Shown here: positions 26,369-33,983 of the stretch, in pieces | How the letters are laid out: every line of letters begins with the position of its first letter | How positions within the stretch are numbered: the stretch's first letter is position 1 | Origin: CAYRHS01 sp964424125 | GTDB taxonomy: Bacteria > Actinomycetota > Acidimicrobiia > IMCC26256 > JAOSJL01 | Direction: 5' to 3' | DNA: 35,635 nucleotides | Assembly: GCA_964424125.1 (NCBI GenBank) | Contig: CAYRHS010000009.1 | Location: forward strand, 1 to 35,635 | Position numbers and translations under genes: made by a program | The notes under the pieces: generated by a model | The model's input: the letters and a program-made list of their open reading frames with translations, nothing else | Database searches by the model: none | What the model was told of the DNA's origin: nothing

Positions 26369-26411
26369 GATGCGTCCCTGGAGCGCGCGCTGCGCGCTCC
26401 GGGGACGCATC
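26369..26411. repeat. 43-nt palindromic hairpin, copy 2
   Basis: The stem has 20 pairs with one G-T wobble and a GCT loop. The ends GATGCGT/ACGCATC and the inner CGCGC/GCGCG arms are shared with copy 1, while the middle of the stem differs but remains paired on both sides. It lies between nirK and the SQR-like gene. No T-tract follows. Confidence 0.85.
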
Positions 26412-26483
26412 GAGAAGAATGGAGGGAGAATCGCGAGGAACTCGCGCGCAGGTGGGTACCCACCTGAGGACGGGAGGTGGGCG

Positions 26484-27638
26484 ATGAAACGAGTCGTGAT
26501 CCTCGGGGGCGGGAGCGGCGGGGCGGTGGCCGCGAGCCGGCTCGGGAAATGGGCCCGGGAAGGCGAGGTCGAGGTCGTGCTGATCGACCGCAGCCCCTGG
26601 CACGAGTACCGGCCCAGCTACCTCTGGGTGATGACGGGGAAACGCACGCCCGAGGACGTCCGGCGCCCGCTCTCGCTGCTCGAGTCGCGCTACGGCACCA
26701 AGGTCGTCCAGGCGACCGTGACGTCGATCGATCCCGGCGCGAATCGCGTCGAGACCGACCAGGGCGGTTTCGACTTCGACTACCTGATCGTCTCGCTCGG
26801 CGCGACCGTCGACGAGGATCCCCGACTGGCCGGCCTCGAGGCGCCGTGGGAGTTGCCGTACGCGGAGCGCCTCGCCGAGCGCCTGCGCGAGTTCGACGGC
26901 GGCAAGGTCGCGGTCGGCCCGGTGTCGTGGCCGTACCGTTGCCCGCCTGCGCCCTTCGAGGTCGCGTTCATGCTCAAGTACCTCGCCGACCAGCGCCACG
27001 TCGCCGACCGCACCGAGGTGACGGTCTTCCATCCCTGGGCGGAGCCGATGGAGACCTTCGGCCCACAGATGATCGAAGGGTTCCGGCGGTTCCTCGACGA
27101 CTTCGGCGTGCGCTTCGAGGGCAACTTCCACCTCGACCGTCACGAGCCCGACAACCAGGTGCTGACCGCGGTCGACGGACGCAAGATCGACTACGACTTC
27201 GCGGTCGTCGTCCCGAGCCATCGCGCGCCGGACGTCATCGCGAGCTCGTCGCTCGCGACCGACAGCGGCTACATGGACGTCGAGCTGCCGTCGATGCAGC
27301 ATCCCGACCACGAGAACGTCTGGGGCATCGGCGACGTCGTCGCACCGACCATCGGGCTCGGGATGGCCGGCGTCTTCGCCCACTTCCAGGCCGAGCACGT
27401 CGTCAGCCAGATCATCGACCGCGAGCGCGGCGTGTTCCTCGGCGAGCTCTACAACATGGTCGGGGTCTGCGTGATGGACACGGGCTACATGGGCGCCGCC
27501 GTCTGGTGCGACTTCACCGACAAGCTCTTCGGGCGCAGCGACACCCCCGACTGCCGCATGCTCGGCGGGATGCGAGCGTTCCGGGCGCTCAAGGTCGGAT
27601 TCGAGCAGTACTGGTTCACGAACCTCTTCGGGCGCTAG
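26484..27638 (+). CDS. SQR-like FAD-dependent oxidoreductase (probable sulfide:quinone oxidoreductase)
   Basis: The 384-residue flavoprotein belongs to the two-dinucleotide-binding-domain disulfide reductase fold. It has an FAD Rossmann motif at the N-terminus (RVVILGGGSGGAVAASRL), YLIVSLGATVD, and a second FAD-contact segment NVWGIGDVVAPTIGLGMAG. C153 (YRCPPAPFEVAF), C329 (VGVCVMDTGYMG) and C342 are candidate redox cysteines; C153 and C329 fit the pattern of SQRs, which oxidise sulfide and pass electrons to quinone. The C-terminal amphipathic tail (FEQYWFTNLFGR) fits monotopic membrane binding. A GGGAGG site at 26472-26477 supports ATG 26484. The downstream DUF1641 gene strengthens the SQR-like call. 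Confidence 0.8.
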   Translation: MKRVVILGGGSGGAVAASRLGKWAREGEVEVVLIDRSPWHEYRPSYLWVMTGKRTPEDVRRPLSLLESRYGTKVVQATVTSIDPGANRVETDQGGFDFDYLIVSLGATVDEDPRLAGLEAPWELPYAERLAERLREFDGGKVAVGPVSWPYRCPPAPFEVAFMLKYLADQRHVADRTEVTVFHPWAEPMETFGPQMIEGFRRFLDDFGVRFEGNFHLDRHEPDNQVLTAVDGRKIDYDFAVVVPSHRAPDVIASSSLATDSGYMDVELPSMQHPDHENVWGIGDVVAPTIGLGMAGVFAHFQAEHVVSQIIDRERGVFLGELYNMVGVCVMDTGYMGAAVWCDFTDKLFGRSDTPDCRMLGGMRAFRALKVGFEQYWFTNLFGR

Positions 27639-27653
27639 CGGGAGGAAGCAACG

Positions 27654-28148
27654 ATGACCGAACCACACGCGCAGCCGGTCGACGAGCTCACCGCCGAGGA
27701 GCGCCGGACACTGAACGGGCTGCTCCGCCGGGTAGCGCAGAACGCAGGAGCCGTCGAACAGGTCCTCGACACGGTCGAGCACCTCGGCGACAGCGGGATG
27801 CTGGCGGGTCTGAACGCCACGCTCGCCGAGTTCGACGACAACTTCAACGCCGCCATGCGCCCCGAGCTCATGAGCATGGTCGCCAACATGATGATGCTCA
27901 TGGGCCTCCTGAGCGAGGTCCGCTACGAGCCGTTCTTCGACCTGGCCATGAACGCCCCCTCTGCCATGAACGAGGCCTACCCGCGGTTCAAGGCGCGGGA
28001 CGAGAAGCTCAAGCTGCGCGAGGCGATCGAGCTGTTCCGCAGCCCCGAGATGGCCTCGGCGCTCGAGCTGCTCGTTGCGGTCATGCGGGCCCAGCGGAAC
28101 GGCGCCGGCGCCACGACCCCGCCACTCCCCCGCACGCCCGGTCGCTGA
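27654..28148 (+). CDS. DUF1641 family protein
   Basis: The 164-residue helical protein has the DUF1641 pattern: VEQVLDTVEHLGDSGMLAGL, then MRPELMSMVANMMMLMGLLS, and ELFRSPEMASALELLVAVMR. Its biochemical role is not known; genes of this family commonly sit beside sulfide:quinone oxidoreductase or formate dehydrogenase genes. It follows the SQR-like gene by 15 bp with a GGGAGGAA ribosome binding site. A second DUF1641 gene follows the second SQR at the end of this window. Confidence 0.8.
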   Translation: MTEPHAQPVDELTAEERRTLNGLLRRVAQNAGAVEQVLDTVEHLGDSGMLAGLNATLAEFDDNFNAAMRPELMSMVANMMMLMGLLSEVRYEPFFDLAMNAPSAMNEAYPRFKARDEKLKLREAIELFRSPEMASALELLVAVMRAQRNGAGATTPPLPRTPGR

Positions 28149-28223
28149 GGCGAGCGACACCCCGTCGCCGAGCGCCTCAGGCCGACCCGGCGAGCCCAAG
28201 GCACCGGGCACCCGCGTCCGATC

Positions 28224-28229
28224 TAGGGT
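28224..28229 (+). promoter_or_regulatory. -10-like element TAGGGT, leaderless promoter
   Basis: TAGGGT is followed by 7 nt and GTG 28237, without a Shine-Dalgarno sequence. Confidence 0.5.
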
Positions 28230-28236
28230 CACCGGC

Positions 28237-28857
28237 GTGACCGCGCAGGAAGGATCACCCCACCGGGTTCGGCGAGCCGAACCGGGTGACCGCGACACGG
28301 CCGCGGCCTCGCTCGCGTCGGCCTTCTCGACCGACCCGTTGATGCGCTGGATGACCCACCATCGCTCGGATCCCGAGCGGCGGCTCCGCCCCTTCTACGA
28401 CACCTACCTCCGTCAGCAGCTGAGGAAGGGGGGACACGAGGTCCACCTCATCGACGACGCGAGCGGCGTGGCCATCTGGTACGGGATCGATGACTGGAGG
28501 ATGTCGAAGGTCGATGCGCTCCGGATGTTCCCGGGGTCGCTGCGCACGTTCGGACTGTCGCTTCGGTCGCTGCGGGTGGTGAACGCGATCGAGCGCGTCC
28601 ATCCGCGCGAGCCGCACTTCTATCTGGGCATCCTCGGCGTCCGTCAGGAGCGGCAGGCCAGTGGCCTCGGCTCCGCGTTGCTCGCCGACATGCTGGCGCG
28701 CTGCGACGACGAGGGGATCCCCACGTACCTCGAGGTGTCGAACCCCGACAACATCCCGTTCTACGCCCGGCACGGCTTCGAGCGCGGCGACGAGATCCAT
28801 CCCGGTGGCGGTGCGCCGCCGCTCCTCGCGATGTGGCGGGACGTCCGCACGGCCTGA
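28237..28857 (+). CDS. GNAT-family N-acetyltransferase
   Basis: The 206-residue protein has the GNAT fold. The acetyl-CoA pyrophosphate-binding motif A is visible as YLGILGVRQERQASGLGSAL, with the R/QxxGxG core, followed by YLEVSNPDNIPFYARHGFER, the common motif B. The N-terminal VRRAEPGDRDTAAASLASAF is a typical first strand and helix. The substrate is unknown. The start GTG at 28237 is set by the TAGGGT box. It is a separate transcription unit from the SQR-DUF1641 pair upstream. Confidence 0.85.
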   Translation: MTAQEGSPHRVRRAEPGDRDTAAASLASAFSTDPLMRWMTHHRSDPERRLRPFYDTYLRQQLRKGGHEVHLIDDASGVAIWYGIDDWRMSKVDALRMFPGSLRTFGLSLRSLRVVNAIERVHPREPHFYLGILGVRQERQASGLGSALLADMLARCDDEGIPTYLEVSNPDNIPFYARHGFERGDEIHPGGGAPPLLAMWRDVRTA

Positions 28858-28900
28858 TCCGCCGGCCGGACCGAACCGCGTGACCGGCCACCCGGAGCCC

Positions 28901-28906
28901 TAGCGT
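28901..28906 (+). promoter_or_regulatory. -10-like element TAGCGT, leaderless promoter
   Basis: TAGCGT is followed by 6 nt and GTG 28913, without a Shine-Dalgarno sequence. Confidence 0.5.
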
Positions 28907-28912
28907 CGGGCC

Positions 28913-29779
28913 GTGCCCACTGCCACGCCGTGGACGCTGCCCGCCGACTGGCAGAGCATCGAACGGTCCGGTCCGATGCGCTTCGTCACCCGCGAGGTGG
29001 CGCGTCGGCCCGACGGCGTCGAGCTCGAGTTCCGGTCCCGCCCCTACCGCAAGGGACGGGAGCCGCAAGTCGTCGTGCCGGCCGGGCGTGCCCGGCCGGT
29101 CGCTGCCCGTCGATCGGGGCTGCGGGTGCAGCCCTACCTCGGCCGCGGGATGGCGCTGCTGTTCATGATCGGTGCGGCGTGCTTCGCCGTCGCCTCGGCA
29201 CCGGGAGCCTCGTCGGCGCTGCCGACCGCCGCCGTCGGCGTCACGTTCTTTGTCGGCTCGATCTTCTTCACCTCGGCCGCGTACCTGCAGTTCGTCGAGT
29301 CGATCAACAGCGGCCGCGCCGGACCGGAGCGCCTCGTCGCCTGGCAGCCCGGGCGGATCGACTTCTGGAGCACGGGCGTGCAGCTCGTCGGTACGGTGTG
29401 GTTCAACGTCGACACCTTCGACGCGATGCGCACGGGCCTCGACACCGAGGCACAGCTCCTGCGGGTCTGGACGCCCGACTTCCTGGGGTCGATCTGCTTC
29501 CTGGTCGCGAGCTGGCTCGCACTCCAGGAGGTCTGCCGCCGCTGGTACTGCGCCGACCGCCGCGACGTGTCCTGGCAAGTCGTGGCGGTGAACCTCGCGG
29601 GATCGATCGTGTTCATGGTCTCGGCCATCGCCGCGTTCGTGCGCCCGTCGACCGGTGAGCTCTTCGACGCGTCGCTCGCCAACACCTCGACGTGCGTCGG
29701 CGCGCTCTGCTTCTTCTGGGGTGCCCGTCTGCTCTTCGCCGAGCTGCCCAGGGCGCGCGCCGCGCCGCGCGTCCACTGA
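28913..29779 (+). CDS. Six-helix membrane protein, possibly YrhK-like
   Basis: The 288-residue protein has a soluble N-terminal segment of about 75 residues and then about six membrane helices. Segments such as RGMALLFMIGAACFAVASA, FFVGSIFFTSAAYLQFVESI and NLAGSIVFMVSAIAAFV recall the YrhK membrane family in actinobacteria, whose role is unknown. WTPDFLGSICFLVASWLAL precedes a Cys/Trp-rich loop (CRRWYCADRRDVSW). No transport or enzyme motif is recognised. The GTG at 28913 is supported by a TAGCGT box 6 nt upstream. Confidence 0.7.
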   Translation: MPTATPWTLPADWQSIERSGPMRFVTREVARRPDGVELEFRSRPYRKGREPQVVVPAGRARPVAARRSGLRVQPYLGRGMALLFMIGAACFAVASAPGASSALPTAAVGVTFFVGSIFFTSAAYLQFVESINSGRAGPERLVAWQPGRIDFWSTGVQLVGTVWFNVDTFDAMRTGLDTEAQLLRVWTPDFLGSICFLVASWLALQEVCRRWYCADRRDVSWQVVAVNLAGSIVFMVSAIAAFVRPSTGELFDASLANTSTCVGALCFFWGARLLFAELPRARAAPRVH

Positions 29780-29839
29780 GCGGACGGCACGCGGGAGCGG
29801 GCGTGGCGCCCGCGTGCTCCGCGTGCGAACCTGCTCCTC

Positions 29840-30250
29840 GTGGAGGTCGGAGCGACGGCGCAGCGGACCCGCCGGGTGACCGAGCGCGACATCGAGCGGT
29901 TCACCGAGATGACCGGCGACCGCAACCCCCTGCACTACGACGAGGAGCTCGCGTCCCGTTCGCGCTTCGGCGGGATCATCGTGCAGGGCGGCGTCACGAG
30001 CGGGCTGCTGAACGCAGTCGTGGCCGAGGACCTGCCCGGGCCCGGCACCGTCTTCCTCCATGTGGACTGGGACTTCCGGGCTCCCGTGCGCCCGGGTGAC
30101 GACATCACGGCCGAGGTCGAGGTGCTCGAGACGCGTCCCGACAAGCCGATCACGCGGCTGCGCACCACGATCACCAACCAGGACGACACTGTCGTCCTCG
30201 ACGGCACCGCCCTCGTCTACACGGACCCGCTCGACGCCGGGGACCGATAG
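29840..30250 (+). CDS. MaoC-like hot-dog dehydratase ((R)-enoyl-CoA hydratase type)
   Basis: The 136-residue hot-dog-fold protein has the hydratase-2 signature FTEMTGDRNPLHYDEELASR, with the catalytic Asp and His, then GGIIVQGGVTSGLLNAVV and DWDFRAPVRPGDDITAEVEV. Such enzymes hydrate trans-2-enoyl-CoA to (R)-3-hydroxyacyl-CoA in fatty-acid metabolism. The start is GTG 29840. An SDR and a wax ester synthase gene follow on the same strand, which suggests a lipid-related cluster, although the spacing (60 bp or more) allows separate promoters. Confidence 0.85.
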   Translation: MEVGATAQRTRRVTERDIERFTEMTGDRNPLHYDEELASRSRFGGIIVQGGVTSGLLNAVVAEDLPGPGTVFLHVDWDFRAPVRPGDDITAEVEVLETRPDKPITRLRTTITNQDDTVVLDGTALVYTDPLDAGDR

Positions 30251-30303
30251 GACCGATCGACCGGCCGGGTCGATCGCCGTCGGCACGGCCCGACGAGGGA
30301 TGC

Positions 30304-30309
30304 GACGAT
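30304..30309 (+). promoter_or_regulatory. -10-like element GACGAT, short-spaced
   Basis: GACGAT, then GCAGGC, then GTG 30316. It differs from the arrangement at 23485-23499 at only two positions. Confidence 0.3.
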
Positions 30310-30315
30310 GCAGGC

Positions 30316-31233
30316 GTGCCCTCGACGAGCGGATCCTTCGCGGCACGGCCGGAACACCCCCGCAGCGTCCTCATCACCGGCTGCTCCACGGGGATCGGCC
30401 GGGCAACGGCGCTGCACCTGGCCCGCCGCGGGTGGACGGTCTTCGCCACCGCCCGCCGACCCGAGACCATCGCTGCGCTGGCGGACGCGGGCTGTCGCAC
30501 CCTGGCCCTCGACCTCTGCGACGAGGACTCGATGCGGGTCGCGGTCGACGAGGTCGAGCAGGTGGCGGGCGCACTCGGCGTGCTCGTCAACAACGCCGGC
30601 TACGGCCTCCAGGGACCCGTGGAGGAGCTCGACCTCGGCGACGTGCGCGACCAGTTCGAGGCCAACGTCTTCGGGCCGCTGCGCCTCACGCAGCTGGTCC
30701 TCCCCGGGATGCGCCGACAGGGGTGGGGCAGGATCGTCAACGTCGGCTCGCTGGCCGGACGCTTCAGCCTGCCCGCGGGCGGCGCCTACCACGCGAGCAA
30801 GTACGCCATCGAGGCCCTGAGCGACGCGCTCCGCTTCGAGGTGCGCGGCTTCGGCATCGCGGTGGTCCTCGTCGAGCCGGGCGCAATCCGCAGCCGGTGG
30901 GTCGACAAGGCCGTGGCGACGCTCGCCCCGCCCACGGGCCCCGGCCCGTACGAGGCGCTGCGCGAGACGGCAGCCGACCAGCTGCGCGCCGCGCATCGGG
31001 GTCTGCTCCGCCTCACCGCTCGCTCCCCCGAGGCAGTGGCCCGCGTCATCGAACGGGCCCTCGAGTCGGGGCACCCTGCCCCCCGCTACGTCGTCCCGAA
31101 TGTGGCCCGGGTCTTCCTCGCCGCCCCGCGGCTGCTCCCCGACCGCGTCTGGGATGCCCTGCTCCGGCACCGCTACCCTTCGCCGGGCGCCGAGGACGTC
31201 TCGCCCCCCGAGGACCCGACATGCGCAGGCTGA
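30316..31233 (+). CDS. Short-chain dehydrogenase/reductase
   Basis: The 305-residue SDR has the cofactor motif TGCSTGIG (TGxxxGxG), an Arg-rich stretch after beta-2 (ATARRPETI) suggesting NADP(H), VLVNNAGYGLQGP, and the catalytic Ser plus YHASK motif (GRFSLPAGGAYHASKYAIEA). The C-terminal extension ends in a positively charged tail. It resembles classical SDRs acting on lipid or steroid ketones and acyl chains; the substrate is unproven. The 3' end overlaps the following acyltransferase gene by 13 bp, so the two are probably coupled. Confidence 0.9.
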   Translation: MPSTSGSFAARPEHPRSVLITGCSTGIGRATALHLARRGWTVFATARRPETIAALADAGCRTLALDLCDEDSMRVAVDEVEQVAGALGVLVNNAGYGLQGPVEELDLGDVRDQFEANVFGPLRLTQLVLPGMRRQGWGRIVNVGSLAGRFSLPAGGAYHASKYAIEALSDALRFEVRGFGIAVVLVEPGAIRSRWVDKAVATLAPPTGPGPYEALRETAADQLRAAHRGLLRLTARSPEAVARVIERALESGHPAPRYVVPNVARVFLAAPRLLPDRVWDALLRHRYPSPGAEDVSPPEDPTCAG

Positions 31234-32456
31234 GCGGCATCGACGCGGACATGCTCTCGGCGGAGACGCCCTCCTGGCACATGCACATCGGCGTGGTCAT
31301 CGTCACCGACGCCAGCGCCGCGCCCGACGGCCTCGGCTACGACGAGTGGAGGAATCTCGTCGGCCATCTCGCCGAGGAGGTGCCGTCCTTTCGCGAGCGG
31401 ATCGTCGAGGTGCCCTGCGGGCTCGACCGACCGCTCGCCGTCGAGGACCCCGACTTCCGCCTCGATGACCACCTCCACCGCGCCGAGATCCCGGCCCCCG
31501 GCGGCCGGGCCCAGCTCGGCGGGACGGTCGGGGCCATCGCGGGTCACAAGCTCGACCGCGGCCGGCCGCTGTGGGACGCCTGGTACCTCACGGGCCTCGA
31601 GGGCGGGCGCGTCGCCACGTACCTCCGCCTGCACCACGCGCTCGCGGACGGGATCGGCGGCGCGCTCGCGTTGCGCCACCTCTTCTCCCCNNNNNNNNNN
31701 NNNNNNNNNNNNNNNNNNNNNNNNNNNNNNNNNNNNNNNNNNNNNNNNNNNNNNNNNNNNNNNNNNNNNNNNNNNNNNNNNNNNNNNNNNCTCGCCGACG
31801 TCAAGCACGTGAAGAACGCCTTCGGCACGACGGTCAACGACGTCCTGCTCGCGGTCTGCGCGGGTGCGTTGCGCCGTTGGCTGTCCGCCCACGACGCGCT
31901 CCCCGACGAACCGCTGGTGGCCGCGGTGCCGGTCTCGACCCGCACGCCCGAGGAGCTCGACCAGCCCGGCAACCTCGTATCGGGTTGGTTCGCCACGCTC
32001 GCGACGAACGTCGAAGACCCGGCCGAACGCCTGCGCGCCGTGCGCGACGGGGCGGCGGGCGCCAAGGCCGTCTACAACTCGGGCATCGAGGACGTGCTCA
32101 TCGAGTGGGGTGACCTCCAGGCCCCCCTCGTCATGACCTTTGGAGTTCGCATGCTGGGCGCGCTCCACCTCACCGATCGGGTCCCACCGATCTTCAACCT
32201 CATCGTCTCCAACGTGCGGCTCACGGGCGCGTCCCTCTTCATGGGCGGCGCGCCGGTCGAGGCGGTCTTCCCGCTCGGACCGGTCCTCGACAGCGTCGGG
32301 CTGAACATCACCGCGTCGAGCCAGCACGACGCCGTGCACTTCGGGCTGCTGAGCTGTCCGGAGCTTGCCCCCGACCTCGAGGCGCTGGCCGACGCCCTCT
32401 GGGACGCGCTCGGCGAGCTGGTCGCCGCGGCCGACCGGGTACCCGCCCCGAGCTGA
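31221..32456 (+). CDS. Wax ester synthase/diacylglycerol acyltransferase, interrupted by scaffold gap
   Basis: The protein starts with RRLSGIDADMLSAETPSWHM and carries the active-site HHxxxDG motif as LHHALADGIGGALALRHL (H138, H139). After a run of 100 Ns it continues with VKHVKNAFGTTVNDVLLAVC and the C-terminal domain (FNLIVSNVRLTGASLFMGGA and GLNITASSQHDAVHFGLLSC), all standard for WS/DGAT enzymes that make wax esters and triacylglycerol from acyl-CoA. Only 69 residues separate the HH and ND motifs as drawn, about half of the usual spacing, so the real gap is probably near 300 nt. Reading frame continuity across the Ns is therefore not evidence of an intact gene. Confidence 0.88.
   Translation: MRRLSGIDADMLSAETPSWHMHIGVVIVTDASAAPDGLGYDEWRNLVGHLAEEVPSFRERIVEVPCGLDRPLAVEDPDFRLDDHLHRAEIPAPGGRAQLGGTVGAIAGHKLDRGRPLWDAWYLTGLEGGRVATYLRLHHALADGIGGALALRHLFSXXXXXXXXXXXXXXXXXXXXXXXXXXXXXXXXXXLADVKHVKNAFGTTVNDVLLAVCAGALRRWLSAHDALPDEPLVAAVPVSTRTPEELDQPGNLVSGWFATLATNVEDPAERLRAVRDGAAGAKAVYNSGIEDVLIEWGDLQAPLVMTFGVRMLGALHLTDRVPPIFNLIVSNVRLTGASLFMGGAPVEAVFPLGPVLDSVGLNITASSQHDAVHFGLLSCPELAPDLEALADALWDALGELVAAADRVPAPS
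31691..31790. other. Assembly gap of 100 Ns
   Basis: A run of exactly 100 Ns is a conventional scaffold gap of unknown size. It lies inside the WS/DGAT gene. Confidence 0.97.
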
Positions 32457-32490
32457 GCCCTCCGCGAGGAACTCCCGGACGGGCGGGACG

Positions 32491-33000
32491 TCACCCCTGG
32501 ACGGGACCCGAGGGGCTCATCACGTACCACTGCCCGGCGAGGCCCTGGCCGTTCGTGTCGCCCGGTGCCGAGTCCCCCGAGTACCGGTACAGCGGCCAGC
32601 CCATGAACACGACCTGGTCCGTACCGCCGTTGTCGGTGGTCGAGAAGTCGGCCACGGCGAGCGGCTCGGGCGCCTCGCCCTCGTTGCTCAGCAGCGGCGG
32701 CCACGTGTCCGCGCACGCTTCGGTGCACGTCGCCGACCCGGCGCCGTCGTCGGGCATGAAGACATAGAGCGTGAAGCCGTCCTGGGTGGCGAGGATGTCC
32801 CCGAGGTCGGCGTTGTCCTCGACCTTCACGTCGAGCACGTCGGAGGACGTGAGGCCGCCGGACGTCGTCGTCTCGTTGCCCGCGGCCGTCGTCGATTCCC
32901 CGGACGTCGTCGTCGCCGAGCTGTCACCGCTGTCGTCACCGCACGCCGCCAGGACCAGCCCCAGGGCCGCCACCGCCGCGATCATCCACCGAATCCGCAT
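32491..33000 (-). CDS. Lipoprotein with secreted-repeat domain (Lipoprotein_15/COG4315-like)
   Basis: The 169-residue protein has a lipoprotein signal (AAVAALGLVLAACGDD; lipobox LAAC), a Ser/Thr-rich linker, and two copies of the repeat of unknown function common in actinobacterial secreted proteins. The first is TLYVFMPDDGAGSATCTEAC followed by ADTWPPLL, and the second is VVFMGWPLYRYSGDSAPGDT followed by NGQGLAGQWYV. Function is unknown. A GGGAGG ribosome binding site lies 4 nt upstream and a TAGGGT box (33028-33033, minus strand) could be its promoter. It stands alone between the acyltransferase and the PocR regulator. Confidence 0.85.
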   Translation of the reverse strand: MRIRWMIAAVAALGLVLAACGDDSGDSSATTTSGESTTAAGNETTTSGGLTSSDVLDVKVEDNADLGDILATQDGFTLYVFMPDDGAGSATCTEACADTWPPLLSNEGEAPEPLAVADFSTTDNGGTDQVVFMGWPLYRYSGDSAPGDTNGQGLAGQWYVMSPSGPVQG

Positions 33001-33027
33001 TGCGCCCTCCCGACCGATGGTCGCGTC

Positions 33028-33033
33028 ACCCTA
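33028..33033 (-). promoter_or_regulatory. -10-like element TAGGGT for the secreted-repeat lipoprotein gene
   Basis: On the minus strand TAGGGT lies 27 nt before ATG 33000, leaving room for the GGGAGG ribosome binding site at 33005-33010. Confidence 0.35.
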
Positions 33034-33096
33034 GGCCCCGGTTCCCCTCGGATGGGCGCGGCCGCTCGCGATCGCGAACTCGGGACTTTTGGCCCT

Positions 33097-33138
33097 AGGA
33101 GAGGCCTCCTGCATCATGGTTCTCTGCAAGAGATGCAG
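33097..33138. promoter_or_regulatory. Nested short inverted repeats upstream of the PocR regulator
   Basis: AGGAG/CTCCT (33097-33101, 33106-33110), CTGCATC/GATGCAG (33109-33115, 33132-33138) and TCTCT/AGAGA (33121-33125, 33129-33133) lie in a less GC-rich stretch 60-100 nt before the regulator. They are candidate operator elements for the PocR-SQR operon. Confidence 0.35.
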
Positions 33139-33197
33139 AAGCTGCACTCGATCAGAAATAGAGATGTAGACCATCCGCCCGACCGGTGGTGGCAGGC

Positions 33198-33983
33198 ATG
33201 ACCGCACTGCTTCGGACCACGGACATCCAGAAGCTCATCGACGTCGACAAGTCGACCATCTACCGCATGGCCGAAGACGGGCGGATCCCGGCCATCAAGG
33301 TGGGGCGGCAGTGGCGCTTCCCCGAGGACCAGATCGAGGAGTGGCTCGCGAGCAACTCCTCCTCCGTCCCCGCGGTCGGAAACGGGCTCGGCGCGCTGCC
33401 GCACGGGGACCTGCGCACGACGCTGCCGCTCGAGGGCATCCAGGCCACCGCCGACCTCGTGGCCGACATCTTCGGCGCCATGACGATCGTGACCGACATC
33501 GAGGGTGTGCCGATCACCGAGGTCAGCAACCCGTGCGGGCTCTTCGAGGCCGTGAGCGCCTCGCCCGAGACGCTGCCGCGCTGCATCGAGACCTGGCGCG
33601 AGTTCGGCTCCGACCTCGACTTCGAGCCCCACTTCCGCCCCAGCCACATGGGCTTCCTCTGCGCCCGGGGCTTCATCCGGGTCGGCGCCCGGCTCGAGGG
33701 CATGGTGATCGTCGGCGGGATCGCCCCCGAGGACTGGCCGCCCCCGCCCGCGAAGGTCGAGCGCCTCGCCGCCGAGCTGCGGCTCCCGGTGGCCACGCTG
33801 AGCGCCCACATCGACGAGATCTACCGCCTGGGCGCCACGGAGCGTGCCCGGATCCTCGCCTTCCTGCCCCGGGTGGGCGTCCTCATCTCTCATCTGGCGA
33901 ACGAGCGCGCCGAACTCATGACCAAGTTCGAGGCGATTGCGGCCCTCGCCGGCACGAACAGCACAAGAAGGAGCGCGACGTGA
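33198..33983 (+). CDS. One-component regulator: excisionase-type HTH plus PocR sensory domain
   Basis: The 261-residue protein has an N-terminal MerR/excisionase-like HTH (about 7-50: TDIQKLIDVDKSTIYRMAED, VGRQWRFPEDQIEEWL) and then a PocR-type ligand-binding domain (about 75-185: FGAMTIVTDIEGVPITEVSN, HMGFLCARGFIRVGARLEGM). C113, C129 and C155 sit where PocR-like domains carry conserved cysteines. A helical C-terminal tail follows. Its stop overlaps the SQR start (GTGA), so it likely senses a substrate or redox state linked to sulfide oxidation; that is inference. The start ATG 33198 is preferred, with GTG 33186 as an alternative. Confidence 0.82.
   Translation: MTALLRTTDIQKLIDVDKSTIYRMAEDGRIPAIKVGRQWRFPEDQIEEWLASNSSSVPAVGNGLGALPHGDLRTTLPLEGIQATADLVADIFGAMTIVTDIEGVPITEVSNPCGLFEAVSASPETLPRCIETWREFGSDLDFEPHFRPSHMGFLCARGFIRVGARLEGMVIVGGIAPEDWPPPPAKVERLAAELRLPVATLSAHIDEIYRLGATERARILAFLPRVGVLISHLANERAELMTKFEAIAALAGTNSTRRSAT

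Noticed and set aside
24816..28298. Minus-strand open frame of 1160 codons
   Set aside because: It runs antisense to the regulator, nirK, SQR and DUF1641 genes, which have clear motifs. The translation is rich in Asp, Arg, Val and His without domains, as expected from high-GC shadow frames.
31221..32456. Intact WS/DGAT inferred from an open frame through the Ns
   Set aside because: The frame match across exactly 100 Ns carries no information because the gap length is arbitrary.
33198..33983. Phage excisionase
   Set aside because: The HTH is of excisionase type, but it is fused to a PocR-like sensory domain and coupled to sqr, with no phage genes nearby.
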